Below, one piece after another: positions 24,652-33,001 of a DNA stretch of 64,000 bases (position 1 is the first letter of the stretch; each line of letters opens with the position of its first letter). Source of the stretch: Chromobacterium phragmitis (GTDB lineage Bacteria; Pseudomonadota; Gammaproteobacteria; Burkholderiales; Chromobacteriaceae); the NCBI RefSeq assembly GCF_003325475.1, contig NZ_CP029495.1, positions 2,480,001-2,544,000 on the forward strand. Reading direction: 5' to 3'. The notes under the pieces were generated by a model, which worked only from the letters and a program-made list of their open reading frames with translations, was not told the DNA's origin and did no database searches. A program made the position numbers and the translations under genes.

Positions 24652-25509
24652 TCAGCCGGCCGCCGGGGTTTGCAGCCGCATCGCCCAACCATCGTCCAGC
24701 CGCAGCAGCGAGCCCTGCGCCAGCCTGCCCGCGCTCAGCAGCGGGAAGGCTTCCGCCGCCAGCAGCAGCGGGTGGCCGGCTTGCCAGTCGGCCAGTTGAT
24801 CCGGCGCCAGGCGGGCGATGCCGGCCACCACCGGCAATAAGCCGTCCGCGCCGTCCGGCATGCCGCCCTCGTCTATCCAGGCCGCGCCGGTTTCGTCCAG
24901 CCGGACGCGGCCCAGGCAGCCTTCTCCCAGCAGCCAGAAGCGGTCAGGCTCCTCGGCCGTGCCCAGCAGCGGCAGCGCGTCGCCGGGGCCGGCCCGCCGC
25001 AGCGCGTCGGCCCGGCACCAGCCCAGCGCCAGCCGCAGCGTGTGGCAGGGCCGCTCGGCAGGCGTCAGCGCGCTCAGCACGGCCCCCAGCCAGCCGGTAG
25101 GCGCGTCGCCGACGTATAACGGCAATCGTCGTTCCCCTTCGCTCAGCGTCAGCCGCCAGCGCTCTCCGGCGGGGGCGGGCGCGGATTCCGGCCTCGCGCC
25201 GGCCAGCGGCGGCAGGCCCAGCTCCCGCTGCCAGTCGTCCAGTCCGGCCAGCGTCCAGGCGGCCAGCAGCGGACGCCAGTCGTCGGGCAGATCCCGCAGC
25301 GGCGGCGCGGCCAGCCTCGGCGCCAGCCAGTCGCGCCAGGCGGTTTCCGTAGTCCAGAGCGCGAGCGTCTGGCCGCCGCAATCGGCGCGCAGCGTCAGGC
25401 CGTCGCCGCTGGCCGCGGCGCGGTCGGCGCGCAGCGACAGCCCGCCGCGCTCCGAGCGGGCGCCGTCGCGGCTCAGCCGCAGCCGCTCGCAGGTGACGTC
25501 AGTCGGCAT
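24652..25509 (-). CDS. sctQ: SctQ cytoplasmic C-ring (sorting platform) protein
   Basis: 285 residues from ATG 25509, overlapping the sctP-like gene by 11 bp. It follows sctP at the end of the V-N-O-P-Q series, as SsaQ does. The C-terminal 70 residues (LLPVVAGIARLAPDQLADWQ to LLRLDDGWAMRL) show the SPOA/SpoA beta pattern of SctQ/FliN. An internal ATG at 24861 follows GAGGGCGGC and would give a separate C-terminal product of 69 residues, comparable with the short SctQ-C forms known in other T3SS. Forms the pods of the sorting platform beneath the basal body. Confidence 0.85.
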   Translation of the reverse strand: MPTDVTCERLRLSRDGARSERGGLSLRADRAAASGDGLTLRADCGGQTLALWTTETAWRDWLAPRLAAPPLRDLPDDWRPLLAAWTLAGLDDWQRELGLPPLAGARPESAPAPAGERWRLTLSEGERRLPLYVGDAPTGWLGAVLSALTPAERPCHTLRLALGWCRADALRRAGPGDALPLLGTAEEPDRFWLLGEGCLGRVRLDETGAAWIDEGGMPDGADGLLPVVAGIARLAPDQLADWQAGHPLLLAAEAFPLLSAGRLAQGSLLRLDDGWAMRLQTPAAG

Positions 25510-25972
25510 CTTCGATTTCCAATTCGACGGCGAGGCCCAGCGCCTGGCACAGTCCGTCGCGCAGCGAGCCGGCATGCCGCGCCAGCCTGGCGGCGCTTGC
25601 GGCGTCGGGCGGCGTCAACTTCAGGCTCAGCCTGTCGCCGCGCCAGCAGGCGAGCAGGCGCATGCCCGCCAGGGGGCCGTTGCTGGCGCGCAGCAGCAGC
25701 GCCTGTTCGACGGCGACAGGCGGGGGGGCGGCCGCGGGAGGAGGGGAAACGCCCGCGGCGGCGGTCGAAGCTCGCGGAGCGGGGCAACTGGGGAGGGGCT
25801 GCGCGGGCAGCGTCAGCGCGACCCAGCCGGGAGAGGGCGGCGGCGCGCCGGCATCCGCTTCCGTCTCCAGCAGCGCGCGGAAGAAACGCGCGTCGTCGCC
25901 GCTTGGCCTATGGCCTGTTCGCTCCCGCGAGTCGGGGCGGCGCGGCGGGGCCGCGCAGGATGGGGTCAGCAT
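25499..25972 (-). CDS. sctP: SctP-like needle-length/substrate-switch protein
   Basis: 157 residues from ATG 25972, between sctO and sctQ as in SPI-2 (SsaP about 124). The middle is Pro/Ala-rich and probably disordered (PAQPLPSCPAPRASTAAAGV, PPPAAAPPPVAV). The C-terminal 75 residues form an ordered alpha/beta part (LRASNGPLAGMRLLACWRGDRLSLKLTPPD, then helices) like the switch domain of SctP/FliK. Sequence in this family is poorly conserved, so the call relies on position and architecture. Confidence 0.7.
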   Translation of the reverse strand: MLTPSCAAPPRRPDSRERTGHRPSGDDARFFRALLETEADAGAPPPSPGWVALTLPAQPLPSCPAPRASTAAAGVSPPPAAAPPPVAVEQALLLRASNGPLAGMRLLACWRGDRLSLKLTPPDAASAARLARHAGSLRDGLCQALGLAVELEIEDAD

Positions 25973-26340
25973 TCGGGGTTCTCCAGCAGGCAATGAAATT
26001 TTTCCTGTTCCCGCAGGTTGCGGCGCAGGCTGGCGTCCTGTTCCTGCCGCTCGGCTTCCAGCCGCAGCCGCTCGGCCGCGATGTCGGCGGCGCGGGCCTG
26101 CAGCGCCTGGTGCTCCGCCTCCAGCCGGGCCAGTTCGGCGCGCAGCTTGGCGAGTCCTGGCGGATCGAAGGCGCCGCTGGCGTCGGCATGCTCGCGCCAG
26201 CGCCGCAGCGCGTCCGCGCGGCGGCAGCGGTTGTCGTCCCGTTCGCGCGCCAGCCGGGCCATCTCCTCGTCCTGCCTTGCCAGTTCGGCGCGCAGGCCGC
26301 GCTCGCGGCGGCGCTTGATGTCCAGCAGCCGGCTCAGCAT
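25966..26340 (-). CDS. sctO: SctO stalk protein
   Basis: 124 residues from ATG 26340, overlapping the ATPase gene by 7 bp. The whole protein is a charged helical hairpin (LDIKRRRERGLRAELARQDE, LAKLRAELARLEAEHQALQA), the FliJ/SctO fold. Length and position match SsaO (about 125). Known role: central stalk linking the hexameric ATPase SctN to the export gate SctV. The codon-rich Arg/Glu composition also produces long open frames on the other strand that are not genes. Confidence 0.85.
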   Translation of the reverse strand: MLSRLLDIKRRRERGLRAELARQDEEMARLARERDDNRCRRADALRRWREHADASGAFDPPGLAKLRAELARLEAEHQALQARAADIAAERLRLEAERQEQDASLRRNLREQEKFHCLLENPEC

Positions 26341-27650
26341 GGCAGTCCGACCGCGTCGGCCAGCATGGCCAGCGTGTCGGCGAAGGGATCGAGCGCGTCC
26401 ACCTGCTGGCGCAGCAGCGCCAGCAGGGCCGGGCGGCGCCGCATCGCCTCGTCGGCGTCCGGGTCCTGGCCGGGCCGGTATTCGCCCACCCGCACCAGCA
26501 GTTCGATTTCCCGCCAAGTCGCCAGCAGCCGGCGCAGCTTGGCGGCGGCGGCGCGGTGGGGGCCCGCGCTGACCTGGTGCATCACCCGGCTGACGCTGGC
26601 CAGCACGTCGATGGCGGGATAGTGGCTGGCTTCGGCCAGCTGGCGCGACAGCACGATATGGCCGTCCAGCAGCGAGCGCACCTCCTCGGCCAGCGGGTCG
26701 GTCTTGTCTTCCATCAGCACGGTGTAGAAGGCGGTGATGCTGCCGCGCGGCGCGGGGCCGGCCCGCTCCAGCAGCCGCGGCAGCCGCGCGTACAGGCTGG
26801 GCGGGTAGCCGCCGCCGGTCAGCGGTTCGCCGGAGGCCAGGGCGATTTCGCGCACGGCGCGGGCGTAGCGGGTCAGCGAATCCACCAGCAGCAGCACGTT
26901 GAGGCCCTGATCGCGGAAGTGCTCGGCGATGGCGGTGGCGGTGGCGGCGGCTTTCAGCCGCTCCAGCGCGGGGCGGTCCGAGGTGGCGATCACAGTGACG
27001 CTGCGGGCGCGGGACTCGGGCGTCAGCACCTGTTCCAGGAATTCGCGAACTTCGCGGCCGCGCTCGCCTATCAGCGCCAGCACCACCACGTCGGCCTCGC
27101 TGCCGGCGCACAGCATGCCCAGCAGCGTGCTTTTGCCGCAGCCGGCCGGCGCGAAGATGCCCAGGCGCTGGCCGACGCCGACGGTGAGCGCGGCGTCGAT
27201 GGCGCGCACGCCCATCGGCAGAACCTGGCCGATCACCTCGCGCTGCATCGGGTCGGGTGGATCGGCGTCGATCTCGCGGCGCAGCGAGCAGATGAGCTTC
27301 GGCCCGCCGTCCATCGGCCGGCCCAGCGCGTCCAGCACCCGGCCGCGCAACGCGTCGCCCAAGCCGATATCGGCGCGGCGGCCAGAGGGGCGCACCAGCA
27401 TGCCGCAGCGCAGGCCCAGGGGCTCGCGGTAGGGAGACAGGTAGGCGTTGTCGCCGTCCAGACGCACCACTTCGGCCGGCGAGCCGTCGGGCAGCGCGCA
27501 CATTTCGCCCAGGCCGACGCCGGGCAGGTGGGCTTGCAGCAGGGTGGCGCCGATGCCGGTGAGCCGGCCCTCCAGCGTCGCGTCGAGGCCGGCGGGCCAG
27601 CCGGGAGCTTGCAGCGCGTCCAGCGCGGCGTCGAGCTCAGGCAAGCGCAT
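26334..27650 (-). CDS. sctN: SctN T3SS ATPase
   Basis: 438 residues (SsaN 433). Walker A IFAPAGCGKSTLLGML near residue 162, Walker B VLLLVDSLTRYARA near 245 and GGYPPSLYARLPRLLERAG near 278 are conserved with FliI/YscN and the F1 beta subunit. IGLGDALRGRVLDALGRPMDG near 95-115 is the family's pre-catalytic signature. It starts within the end of sctV (14-bp overlap). Role: hexameric ATPase that releases chaperones and unfolds substrates at the cytoplasmic face. Confidence 0.97.
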   Translation of the reverse strand: MRLPELDAALDALQAPGWPAGLDATLEGRLTGIGATLLQAHLPGVGLGEMCALPDGSPAEVVRLDGDNAYLSPYREPLGLRCGMLVRPSGRRADIGLGDALRGRVLDALGRPMDGGPKLICSLRREIDADPPDPMQREVIGQVLPMGVRAIDAALTVGVGQRLGIFAPAGCGKSTLLGMLCAGSEADVVVLALIGERGREVREFLEQVLTPESRARSVTVIATSDRPALERLKAAATATAIAEHFRDQGLNVLLLVDSLTRYARAVREIALASGEPLTGGGYPPSLYARLPRLLERAGPAPRGSITAFYTVLMEDKTDPLAEEVRSLLDGHIVLSRQLAEASHYPAIDVLASVSRVMHQVSAGPHRAAAAKLRRLLATWREIELLVRVGEYRPGQDPDADEAMRRRPALLALLRQQVDALDPFADTLAMLADAVGLPC

Positions 27651-29694
27651 CCGGCTCTCCTATCAGTTCCACGTGGCCCAGCACCTTGAGTTCGGCCTCT
27701 TCGCCCACCTCCTGGAAGGACAGCACAGGCAGGTGGAACAGCTCGCGTTCTATCAGCTTGCGCACGAAGCGGCGGACGTCGATGGCGGTGACCAGCGCGC
27801 AGCAGGCGCTGCCGCTGCGTTCCACCGAGGCCAGGATCTGGGCGACGATGGCCTGGTTTTCTTCCGGGCTGAGCGCGGAGTAGGAGCCGGCCGAGGTCTG
27901 GCGTATCGATTCGCGCATCATTTGCTCGATGTGGCCGCCTATCACCCAGGCGCTGATCCATGGCTGGCCGCGGCGGTAGAGGCCGACGATGTGGCGCTTC
28001 AGCGCCAGCCGCGCGTATTCGGTCAACATCACCGGGTCTTTCTCGCGCGGCGCCCATTCCGCCAGCGCCTCGAAAATGGCGCGCAGGTCGCGGATGGAAA
28101 TGCCTTCGGCCACCAGCCGCTGCAGCACGTCGGCCACGCGGCCGACCGGCAGCTGGCGTTGCAGCTCCTTCACCAGTTCGCTGTAGCGCTGCTCCATCTG
28201 GTCCATCAGGTAGCGGGCTTCCTGCACGCCGATCAGCTCGGCGGCGTAGCGGTCCAGCGCCAGCGACAGCGGGTGGATGATGCGTTGATGATCGCGGTGC
28301 AGCACGTGGCCCAGCGCGGCCAGGCTGGTCTCCTGCTCCGGCGCCGCCCATTGCAGCTGGTGGCCGCCGAAGGGCAGCGGGTCGCGGGCGGCGGCCTGGG
28401 GCAGCGGGCCGCCGGCGGCGTCGGCCAGCAGCAACGGACGCAGCTCCAGCGTCAGCACGGTTTCCTGGTAAAGCTGGAAGGCGAACTGCCGCGGCGGCAG
28501 CGCGGCGTCGGCCTGGATCGCGATGTCGGGCAGCGGCAGGCCCAGCCGCTCCAGCTTCTGCTGGCGCAGCTCCGCCAGCGCGCGCGGCAGCGCGCCGTCG
28601 CGGGCGAGCTCGGGATGCAGCCGCAGCAGCAGCGGGATCGCGCCGATCGCCGGGGCGGCCTCGCCGCCGTCGGCGTCGGGGCCGGCCAGCGGCGAGGCCG
28701 TCCCGGCGACGGCGCCGCCGTCCCGGGCGGCGCGGCGCGACAGCCAGAACGCGCCGCCGGCGACGCAGGCGGCCAGGCCGAGGAAGACGGCGACGGGAAA
28801 GCCCGGCAGGCAGGCGAACAGCGCTAATACCGCCGCGACGATCCACAGCGCGCGGCGCTGGCGCAGAATCTGGCCGGACAATTCGCTGGCCAGGTCCTGC
28901 CGGGTTTCGCCCGGCACGCGGGTGACGATGATGCCGGCGGCGATGGAGATCAGCAGCGCCGGGATCTGGGCGATCAGGCCGTCGCCCACCGACAGGATGG
29001 CGTAGGTGGCGGCGGCCTCGCCGGCGCTCATTTCGTGCATGAACACGCCGACCGCGATGCCGCCGAAGATATTGACCAGGATGACGATGATGGAGGCGAT
29101 GGCGTCGCCCTTGACGAATTTCATCGCGCCGTCCATCGCGCCGTAAAGCTGGCTTTCCTTTTGAACCAGCAGGCGCTGCTGGCGGGCCTGGGCCGCGTCG
29201 ATGATGCCGGCGCGCATGTCGCCGTCTATGCTCATCTGCTTGCCGGGCATCGCGTCCAGCGAGAAGCGGGCGCTGACTTCGGCCACGCGCTCCGCGCCCT
29301 TGGTGATGACGATGAATTGCACCACGGTGATGATGGCGAACACGATCAGGCCGACGGCCAGGCTGCCGCCGACGGCGAAGCTGCCGAAGGTGTAGACGAT
29401 TTCGCCGGCATCATGCTGCAGCAGGATCAGCCGGCTGGTGCTGATGGTCAGCGCCAGCCGGTACAGGGTGGTGATCAGCAGCACGGCGGGGAAGGCGGAG
29501 AACTCCATCGGCTCGCGGATGTACACCGCCATCATCAGCAGGGTGATGGACAGGGCCAGATTCACCGCGATCAGCACGTCCACCAGCAGCGTGGGCAGCG
29601 GCACGATCATCATGAAGATGGCCAGCAGCAGCATCGCCGCCAGCACCACGTCCTGGCGGCCGGCCAGCTTTCTCAGCCAGTCATCGAGCTTCAT
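27637..29694 (-). CDS. sctV: SctV export gate protein
   Basis: 685 residues (SsaV 681). N-terminal half has about eight membrane helices (VVLAAMLLLAIFMMIVPLPT, LTISTSRLILLQHDAGEIV, VGLIVFAIITVVQFIVITKG) with the FHIPEP signature region ERVAEVSARFSLDAMPGKQM near 130-150. The C-terminal cytoplasmic domain (about 350-685) forms the nonameric ring that receives substrates and the SsaL/SsaM/SsaB-type gatekeepers. The helix near 310-340 (IVAAVLALFACLPGFPVAVF) ends the membrane part. It overlaps sctN and the ssaM-like gene. Confidence 0.97.
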   Translation of the reverse strand: MKLDDWLRKLAGRQDVVLAAMLLLAIFMMIVPLPTLLVDVLIAVNLALSITLLMMAVYIREPMEFSAFPAVLLITTLYRLALTISTSRLILLQHDAGEIVYTFGSFAVGGSLAVGLIVFAIITVVQFIVITKGAERVAEVSARFSLDAMPGKQMSIDGDMRAGIIDAAQARQQRLLVQKESQLYGAMDGAMKFVKGDAIASIIVILVNIFGGIAVGVFMHEMSAGEAAATYAILSVGDGLIAQIPALLISIAAGIIVTRVPGETRQDLASELSGQILRQRRALWIVAAVLALFACLPGFPVAVFLGLAACVAGGAFWLSRRAARDGGAVAGTASPLAGPDADGGEAAPAIGAIPLLLRLHPELARDGALPRALAELRQQKLERLGLPLPDIAIQADAALPPRQFAFQLYQETVLTLELRPLLLADAAGGPLPQAAARDPLPFGGHQLQWAAPEQETSLAALGHVLHRDHQRIIHPLSLALDRYAAELIGVQEARYLMDQMEQRYSELVKELQRQLPVGRVADVLQRLVAEGISIRDLRAIFEALAEWAPREKDPVMLTEYARLALKRHIVGLYRRGQPWISAWVIGGHIEQMMRESIRQTSAGSYSALSPEENQAIVAQILASVERSGSACCALVTAIDVRRFVRKLIERELFHLPVLSFQEVGEEAELKVLGHVELIGEPDALA

Positions 29695-30061
29695 GCCCGC
29701 CCTCCGCCGCGCGGTCCATCAACTGCAGCTGGCGCCGGCTCAGCCAGGCCCAGCGCTCGGCGCCGCTGCCGGCGGGCGCCGTGGCGGCCAGCCACAGGCA
29801 ACCGCGCGCCAGCCACGCGCGCTGCGGCGCGCCGTCGCCGGCCTCGGGCAGCAGCAGCGCCAGCAGGCGCAGCAGCGACGGCAGCCGCTCCGCCTCCGGC
29901 AACGGCCGGCGCAGGCTGAGCTGGGCGCGGCCGTCCGCCAGCGCTTCCAGGCCGCAGTTGTCGCGGCCCAGGCGCAGCGTCAGCCGGGCCGAACCGGGCG
30001 CGCCTCGTCCGTCCATCAGCCGCAGCCAGTGTTCGGCTTGCCTTTGCCATTGCAGGTCCAT
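29681..30061 (-). CDS. SsaM-position T3SS protein (small gatekeeper partner)
   Basis: 126 residues from ATG 30061; a longer reading frame upstream runs through the inverted-repeat region and is not used. It directly precedes sctV and overlaps it by 14 bp. SsaM (about 122 residues) lies in the same place in SPI-2 and works with the SctW-type protein to control the switch from translocators to effectors. The sequence (MDLQWQRQAEHWLRLMDG, strands, then WAWLSRRQLQLMDRA) is Leu/Arg-rich with a helix-strand-helix pattern. I cannot see specific motifs, so the call is positional. Confidence 0.6.
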   Translation of the reverse strand: MDLQWQRQAEHWLRLMDGRGAPGSARLTLRLGRDNCGLEALADGRAQLSLRRPLPEAERLPSLLRLLALLLPEAGDGAPQRAWLARGCLWLAATAPAGSGAERWAWLSRRQLQLMDRAAEGGHEAR

Positions 30062-30234
30062 CCCGGTCTTCCTAGTCGCAGAGATGGCTGGCATCTTGCC
30101 GCCGCGGCCGCGGCCGCCCCATCGGGCCAACACCTGAATCCCGGGCGCGGGCGGCCGCCTTTCAGGTGTTGGCCCGATGGGGGGAAAAGAGGCGGCCGCG
30201 GACAATGCCGGCCATCTCTTAGACGGAGCCTGAG
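30062..30234. promoter_or_regulatory. Divergent control region between the two T3SS apparatus operons
   Basis: This 173-bp gap separates the minus-strand ssaM-like/sctV operon from the plus-strand sctR operon, so both promoters should lie here. It is very GC-rich, holds three GCGGCCGC-like motifs and is dominated by a long inverted repeat listed separately. The flanks AGAGATGGC (30080-30088) and GCCATCTCT (30211-30219) are also mutually complementary, so the dyad extends over most of the gap. No AT-rich -10 element is obvious, which suggests activator dependence (inference). Confidence 0.6.
30117..30182. repeat. Perfect 22-bp inverted repeat with 22-bp spacer
   Basis: Left arm 30117-30138 and right arm 30161-30182 are exact reverse complements (left arm begins CCCCATCGGGCC and ends ACCTGAA). 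The spacer 30139-30160 is GC-only at its core. No T-run follows either side, so it is not a normal rho-independent terminator. It lies midway between two divergent T3SS operons, which suggests a regulator binding site, an insulating cruciform or a small mobile palindrome. Confidence 0.9.
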
Positions 30235-30882
30235 ATGGCGCTCGCAGATCAATCGGTGCAGTTGATCCTGACCCTGGCGGTGCTGTCCCTGATGCCGCTG
30301 CTGGTGGTGATGGGCACCTCCTTTCTCAAGCTGGCGGTGGTGTTTTCCCTGCTGCGCAACGCGCTGGGCGTGCAGCAGATTCCGCCCAACATCGCGCTGT
30401 ACGGCCTGGCGCTGATCCTGACGCTGTTCATCATGGCGCCGGTGGGGCTGTCGGTGCAGGCCAGGATGGCGGCCGCGCCCGGCGATGCCCAAGCCTCGCT
30501 GCTGTCTCGGCTGTCGGACGACACCCTGGACCCGTACCGGCAATTCCTGAAGCGGCACGCCGCCCCGGCGCAGCAGCGCTTTTTCCGCGACGCCGCGCGC
30601 AAGAGCTGGCCGGAGGCGGCGCGCGACCGAGTCAGCGACGACTCCCTGCTGCTGCTGATGCCGGCTTTTGCCGTCAGCCAGCTGATCGAGGCGTTCAAGA
30701 TCGGCCTGCTGTTGTTCCTGCCCTTCATCGCCATCGACCTGATCGTTTCCAACGTGTTGCTGGCGATGGGGATGATGATGGTGTCGCCGATGACGGTGTC
30801 GCTGCCGTTCAAGCTGCTGGTGTTCGTGCTGGCGGGCGGCTGGGACAAACTGCTGGGACAGCTGCTGCTGTCCTATCGCTGA
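30235..30882 (+). CDS. sctR: SctR export apparatus membrane protein
   Basis: 215 residues, the same length as SsaR. Four hydrophobic helices: LILTLAVLSLMPLLVVMGTSF, IALYGLALILTLFIMAPVGL, LLLFLPFIAIDLIVSNVLLA and VSLPFKLLVFVLAGGWDKLL. TSFLKLAVVFSLLRNALGVQQIPPN near 28-52 is the FliP/SctR signature. A periplasmic loop around 80-150 is typical. Forms the helical SctRST export gate in the inner membrane. It heads the plus-strand operon R-S-T-U and has GACGGAGCC upstream of ATG. Confidence 0.96.
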   Translation: MALADQSVQLILTLAVLSLMPLLVVMGTSFLKLAVVFSLLRNALGVQQIPPNIALYGLALILTLFIMAPVGLSVQARMAAAPGDAQASLLSRLSDDTLDPYRQFLKRHAAPAQQRFFRDAARKSWPEAARDRVSDDSLLLLMPAFAVSQLIEAFKIGLLLFLPFIAIDLIVSNVLLAMGMMMVSPMTVSLPFKLLVFVLAGGWDKLLGQLLLSYR

Positions 30883-30892
30883 GGAGGCTGCG

Positions 30893-31162
30893 ATGGGACA
30901 GGCTCAGGTGATGCAGTTGGCCAGCGAGCTGCTGTGGCTGGTGTTGTTGTTGTCGCTGCCGGTGGTGCTGGTGGCTTCGGCGGTGGGCTTGCTGGTCAGC
31001 CTGCTGCAGGCGTTGACCCAGATCCAGGACCAGACGGTGGCCTTCCTGGTGAAGCTGGTGGCCGCCTGCGTCACGCTGGCGCTCACCCACCACTGGATGG
31101 GGCAGGCGCTGCTGCGCTACGCCGAGCGCAGCTTTTCGCTGATCTCGAAGATGGGAGGCTAG
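30893..31162 (+). CDS. sctS: SctS export apparatus membrane protein
   Basis: 89 residues (SsaS 88) with two membrane helices, LLWLVLLLSLPVVLVASAVGLLVSL and VKLVAACVTLALTHHWMGQALL. Between them is QALTQIQDQTVAFLVKL, the family signature of FliQ/SctS. It lies 10 bp after sctR with GAGGAGG as RBS. Part of the SctR5-S4-T1 gate. Confidence 0.95.
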   Translation: MGQAQVMQLASELLWLVLLLSLPVVLVASAVGLLVSLLQALTQIQDQTVAFLVKLVAACVTLALTHHWMGQALLRYAERSFSLISKMGG

Positions 31163-31163
31163 G

Positions 31164-31946
31164 GTGGCGGAGCTGGAGCGCTGGTGGCCGCTGCTGGGCG
31201 TAGCGCTGGCCAGGCCGCTGGGGGCGATGCTGCTGATGCCGCTGTTCGGCCCGTCCATGCTGGGGGGCACGCTGATCCGCAACACCCTGGCGCTGATGGC
31301 GGCGATGCCGGCGCTGCCCTGGTTGGCCGGCGCGGCGCTGCCCAACCCGATGCTGGCGCCCGGCGCGTATGTCTGGCTGCTGTGCGGCGAGCTGGCGATC
31401 GGGCTGCTGCTGGGTTTCTCCGCCGCGCTGCCGTTCTGGGCGGCCGACGCCGCCGGCTTCGTGCTGGACACGTTGCGCGGCGCGTCGATGGCCGGGGTGC
31501 TCAACCCCTTGCTGGGCGGCCAGTCGTCGCCGACGGGCGCGCTGCTGTCGCAGCTCTTGGCCACGTTGTTCCTGATCCTGGGCGGCTTCCACGCCTTCCT
31601 GTCCGCGCTGTACGCGTCCTATCTGCAACTGCCGCCGGGCGCGGGCTGGCAGTGGTCGTCCGGCTTCCTGCCCCTTTTGCTGCGCGAATGGCGCGAGTTG
31701 TACACGCTGGCGCTGGGCTTCGCGCTGCCGGCGGTGGTTGTGATGGTGCTGGTGGACCTGGCGCTGGGCCTGATCAACCGCTCGGTGCAGCAATTGAACG
31801 TGTTCTCGTTGTCGATGCCGATCAAGAGCGCGCTGGCGCTGTTGATGCTGATCATCGCGCTGCAGTTCAGCCTGAGCGGCGCGCTGGATCGCTTCGCCGG
31901 CTTTGACGGCGGGCTGGCGCGCCAGCTGGAGCCGGCGCGGCCGTGA
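31164..31946 (+). CDS. sctT: SctT export apparatus membrane protein
   Basis: 260 residues (SsaT 259) from GTG 31164, one base after the sctS stop. Several membrane helices (RPLGAMLLMPLFGPSMLGG, YVWLLCGELAIGLLLGFSAA, SSPTGALLSQLLATLFLILGG, PAVVVMVLVDLALGLINRS, LALLMLIIALQF). GLINRSVQQLNVFSLSMPIKSALAL near 200-224 is the FliR/SctT signature. It supplies the single T subunit of the export gate and overlaps sctU by 4 bp (GTGA). Confidence 0.95.
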   Translation: MAELERWWPLLGVALARPLGAMLLMPLFGPSMLGGTLIRNTLALMAAMPALPWLAGAALPNPMLAPGAYVWLLCGELAIGLLLGFSAALPFWAADAAGFVLDTLRGASMAGVLNPLLGGQSSPTGALLSQLLATLFLILGGFHAFLSALYASYLQLPPGAGWQWSSGFLPLLLREWRELYTLALGFALPAVVVMVLVDLALGLINRSVQQLNVFSLSMPIKSALALLMLIIALQFSLSGALDRFAGFDGGLARQLEPARP

Positions 31947-33001
31947 GCGAGAAGACCGAACAGCCGACCGCCAAGCGCATCCGCGACGCGCGCGAGGAGG
32001 GACAGGTCGCCAAAAGCCAGGAGATCAACGCGCTGGTGCAGCTGGGCGTGCTGCTGCTGTGGCTGGCGGCCGAAGGGCCGGCGCTGTACCAGGGCTTCGG
32101 CGCCGCGCTGACGCTGGCGGCGGGCGATATCAACCTGCCGCTGGTGGACGCGCTGCAGCGCTCGCTGGAGCTGCTGGCCTGGCTGGCGCTGCGCTTCGTG
32201 GTGGGCATGGCCGGCATGGTGGCGCTGGCGCTGACGCTGACCGGCCTGCTGCAGTCGGGTTTTCTGTTCGCGCCCAAGGCGCTGCATCCGTCCGGCGAGC
32301 GCATCAATCCGCTGTCCAACATCAAGCAGATTTTCTCGATGCGCAATCTGTTCGAGTTCGCCAAGATGCTGCTCAAGGTGGGCGTGCTGGGGCTGACTTT
32401 CGCCTACCTGATCAAGCGCTACGCTTTCTCATTCGCCCACCTGCAGCAGGCGGGGCTGGCGGCGGGCTTCGCGGTGTGCGTGCAGATGGGGCAGTGGATG
32501 TGGATGATCCTGCTGGCGGCGACGGCGGTGTTCTCGGTGGCCGACTACGCGATGCAGCACCACCAGCTGCGCAAGCAGCTGATGATGTCGCGGGAGGACA
32601 TCAAGCAGGAATTCAAGAACGCCGAAGGCAGCCCCGAGATCAAGCACAAGCGGCGAGAGCTGCACCGCGAAGTGCAGAGCGGCAGCCTGGCCGGCAAGGT
32701 GGCGCAGTCGTCAGTGGTGGTGCGCAACCCGCGCCACCTGGCGGTTTGCCTGCGCTACCAGGCGGGGGAGACGCCGTTGCCGCAGGTGCTGGCGCAGGGG
32801 CGCGACGCGATGGCGCTGCACATCGTGGCGCTGGCTGAGGCCCGCGGCGTGCCGGTGGTGGAGAACGTGCCTTTGGCGCGGGCGCTGGTCGCCGCCACCC
32901 AGCCCGGCGACTACATTCCGCAGCCGCTGTTCCGCGCGGTGGCGCAGCTGCTGGCCATGCTGCGGGAGCAGGCCGAGGCGGAAGGAGACGGCGATGGCTA
33001 A
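31943..33001 (+). CDS. sctU: SctU export switch protein with variant NPRH cleavage site
   Basis: 352 residues, equal to SsaU, from GTG 31943. SEKTEQPTAKRIRDAREEGQVAKSQEI opens the family. Four membrane helices follow (near 30, 85, 140 and 180), then the cytoplasmic domain with MSREDIKQEFKNAEGSPEIKHKRRE. At residues 262-265 the normally invariant NPTH auto-cleavage motif reads NPRH (VVVRNPRHLAV). Asn and Pro needed for cleavage are kept, but the Thr is Arg. Role: substrate-specificity switch. It overlaps the next gene by 8 bp. Confidence 0.95.
   Translation: MSEKTEQPTAKRIRDAREEGQVAKSQEINALVQLGVLLLWLAAEGPALYQGFGAALTLAAGDINLPLVDALQRSLELLAWLALRFVVGMAGMVALALTLTGLLQSGFLFAPKALHPSGERINPLSNIKQIFSMRNLFEFAKMLLKVGVLGLTFAYLIKRYAFSFAHLQQAGLAAGFAVCVQMGQWMWMILLAATAVFSVADYAMQHHQLRKQLMMSREDIKQEFKNAEGSPEIKHKRRELHREVQSGSLAGKVAQSSVVVRNPRHLAVCLRYQAGETPLPQVLAQGRDAMALHIVALAEARGVPVVENVPLARALVAATQPGDYIPQPLFRAVAQLLAMLREQAEAEGDGDG

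Noticed and set aside
30117..30182. Inverted repeat as a rho-independent terminator
   Set aside because: The 22-bp loop is too long and there is no T-run; it lies between divergent starts, where no terminator is expected.
30062..30205. N-terminal extension of the ssaM-position protein through the inverted repeat
   Set aside because: The extension would translate the dyad into Pro/Arg-rich low complexity and exceed the family length; ATG 30061 gives 126 residues.
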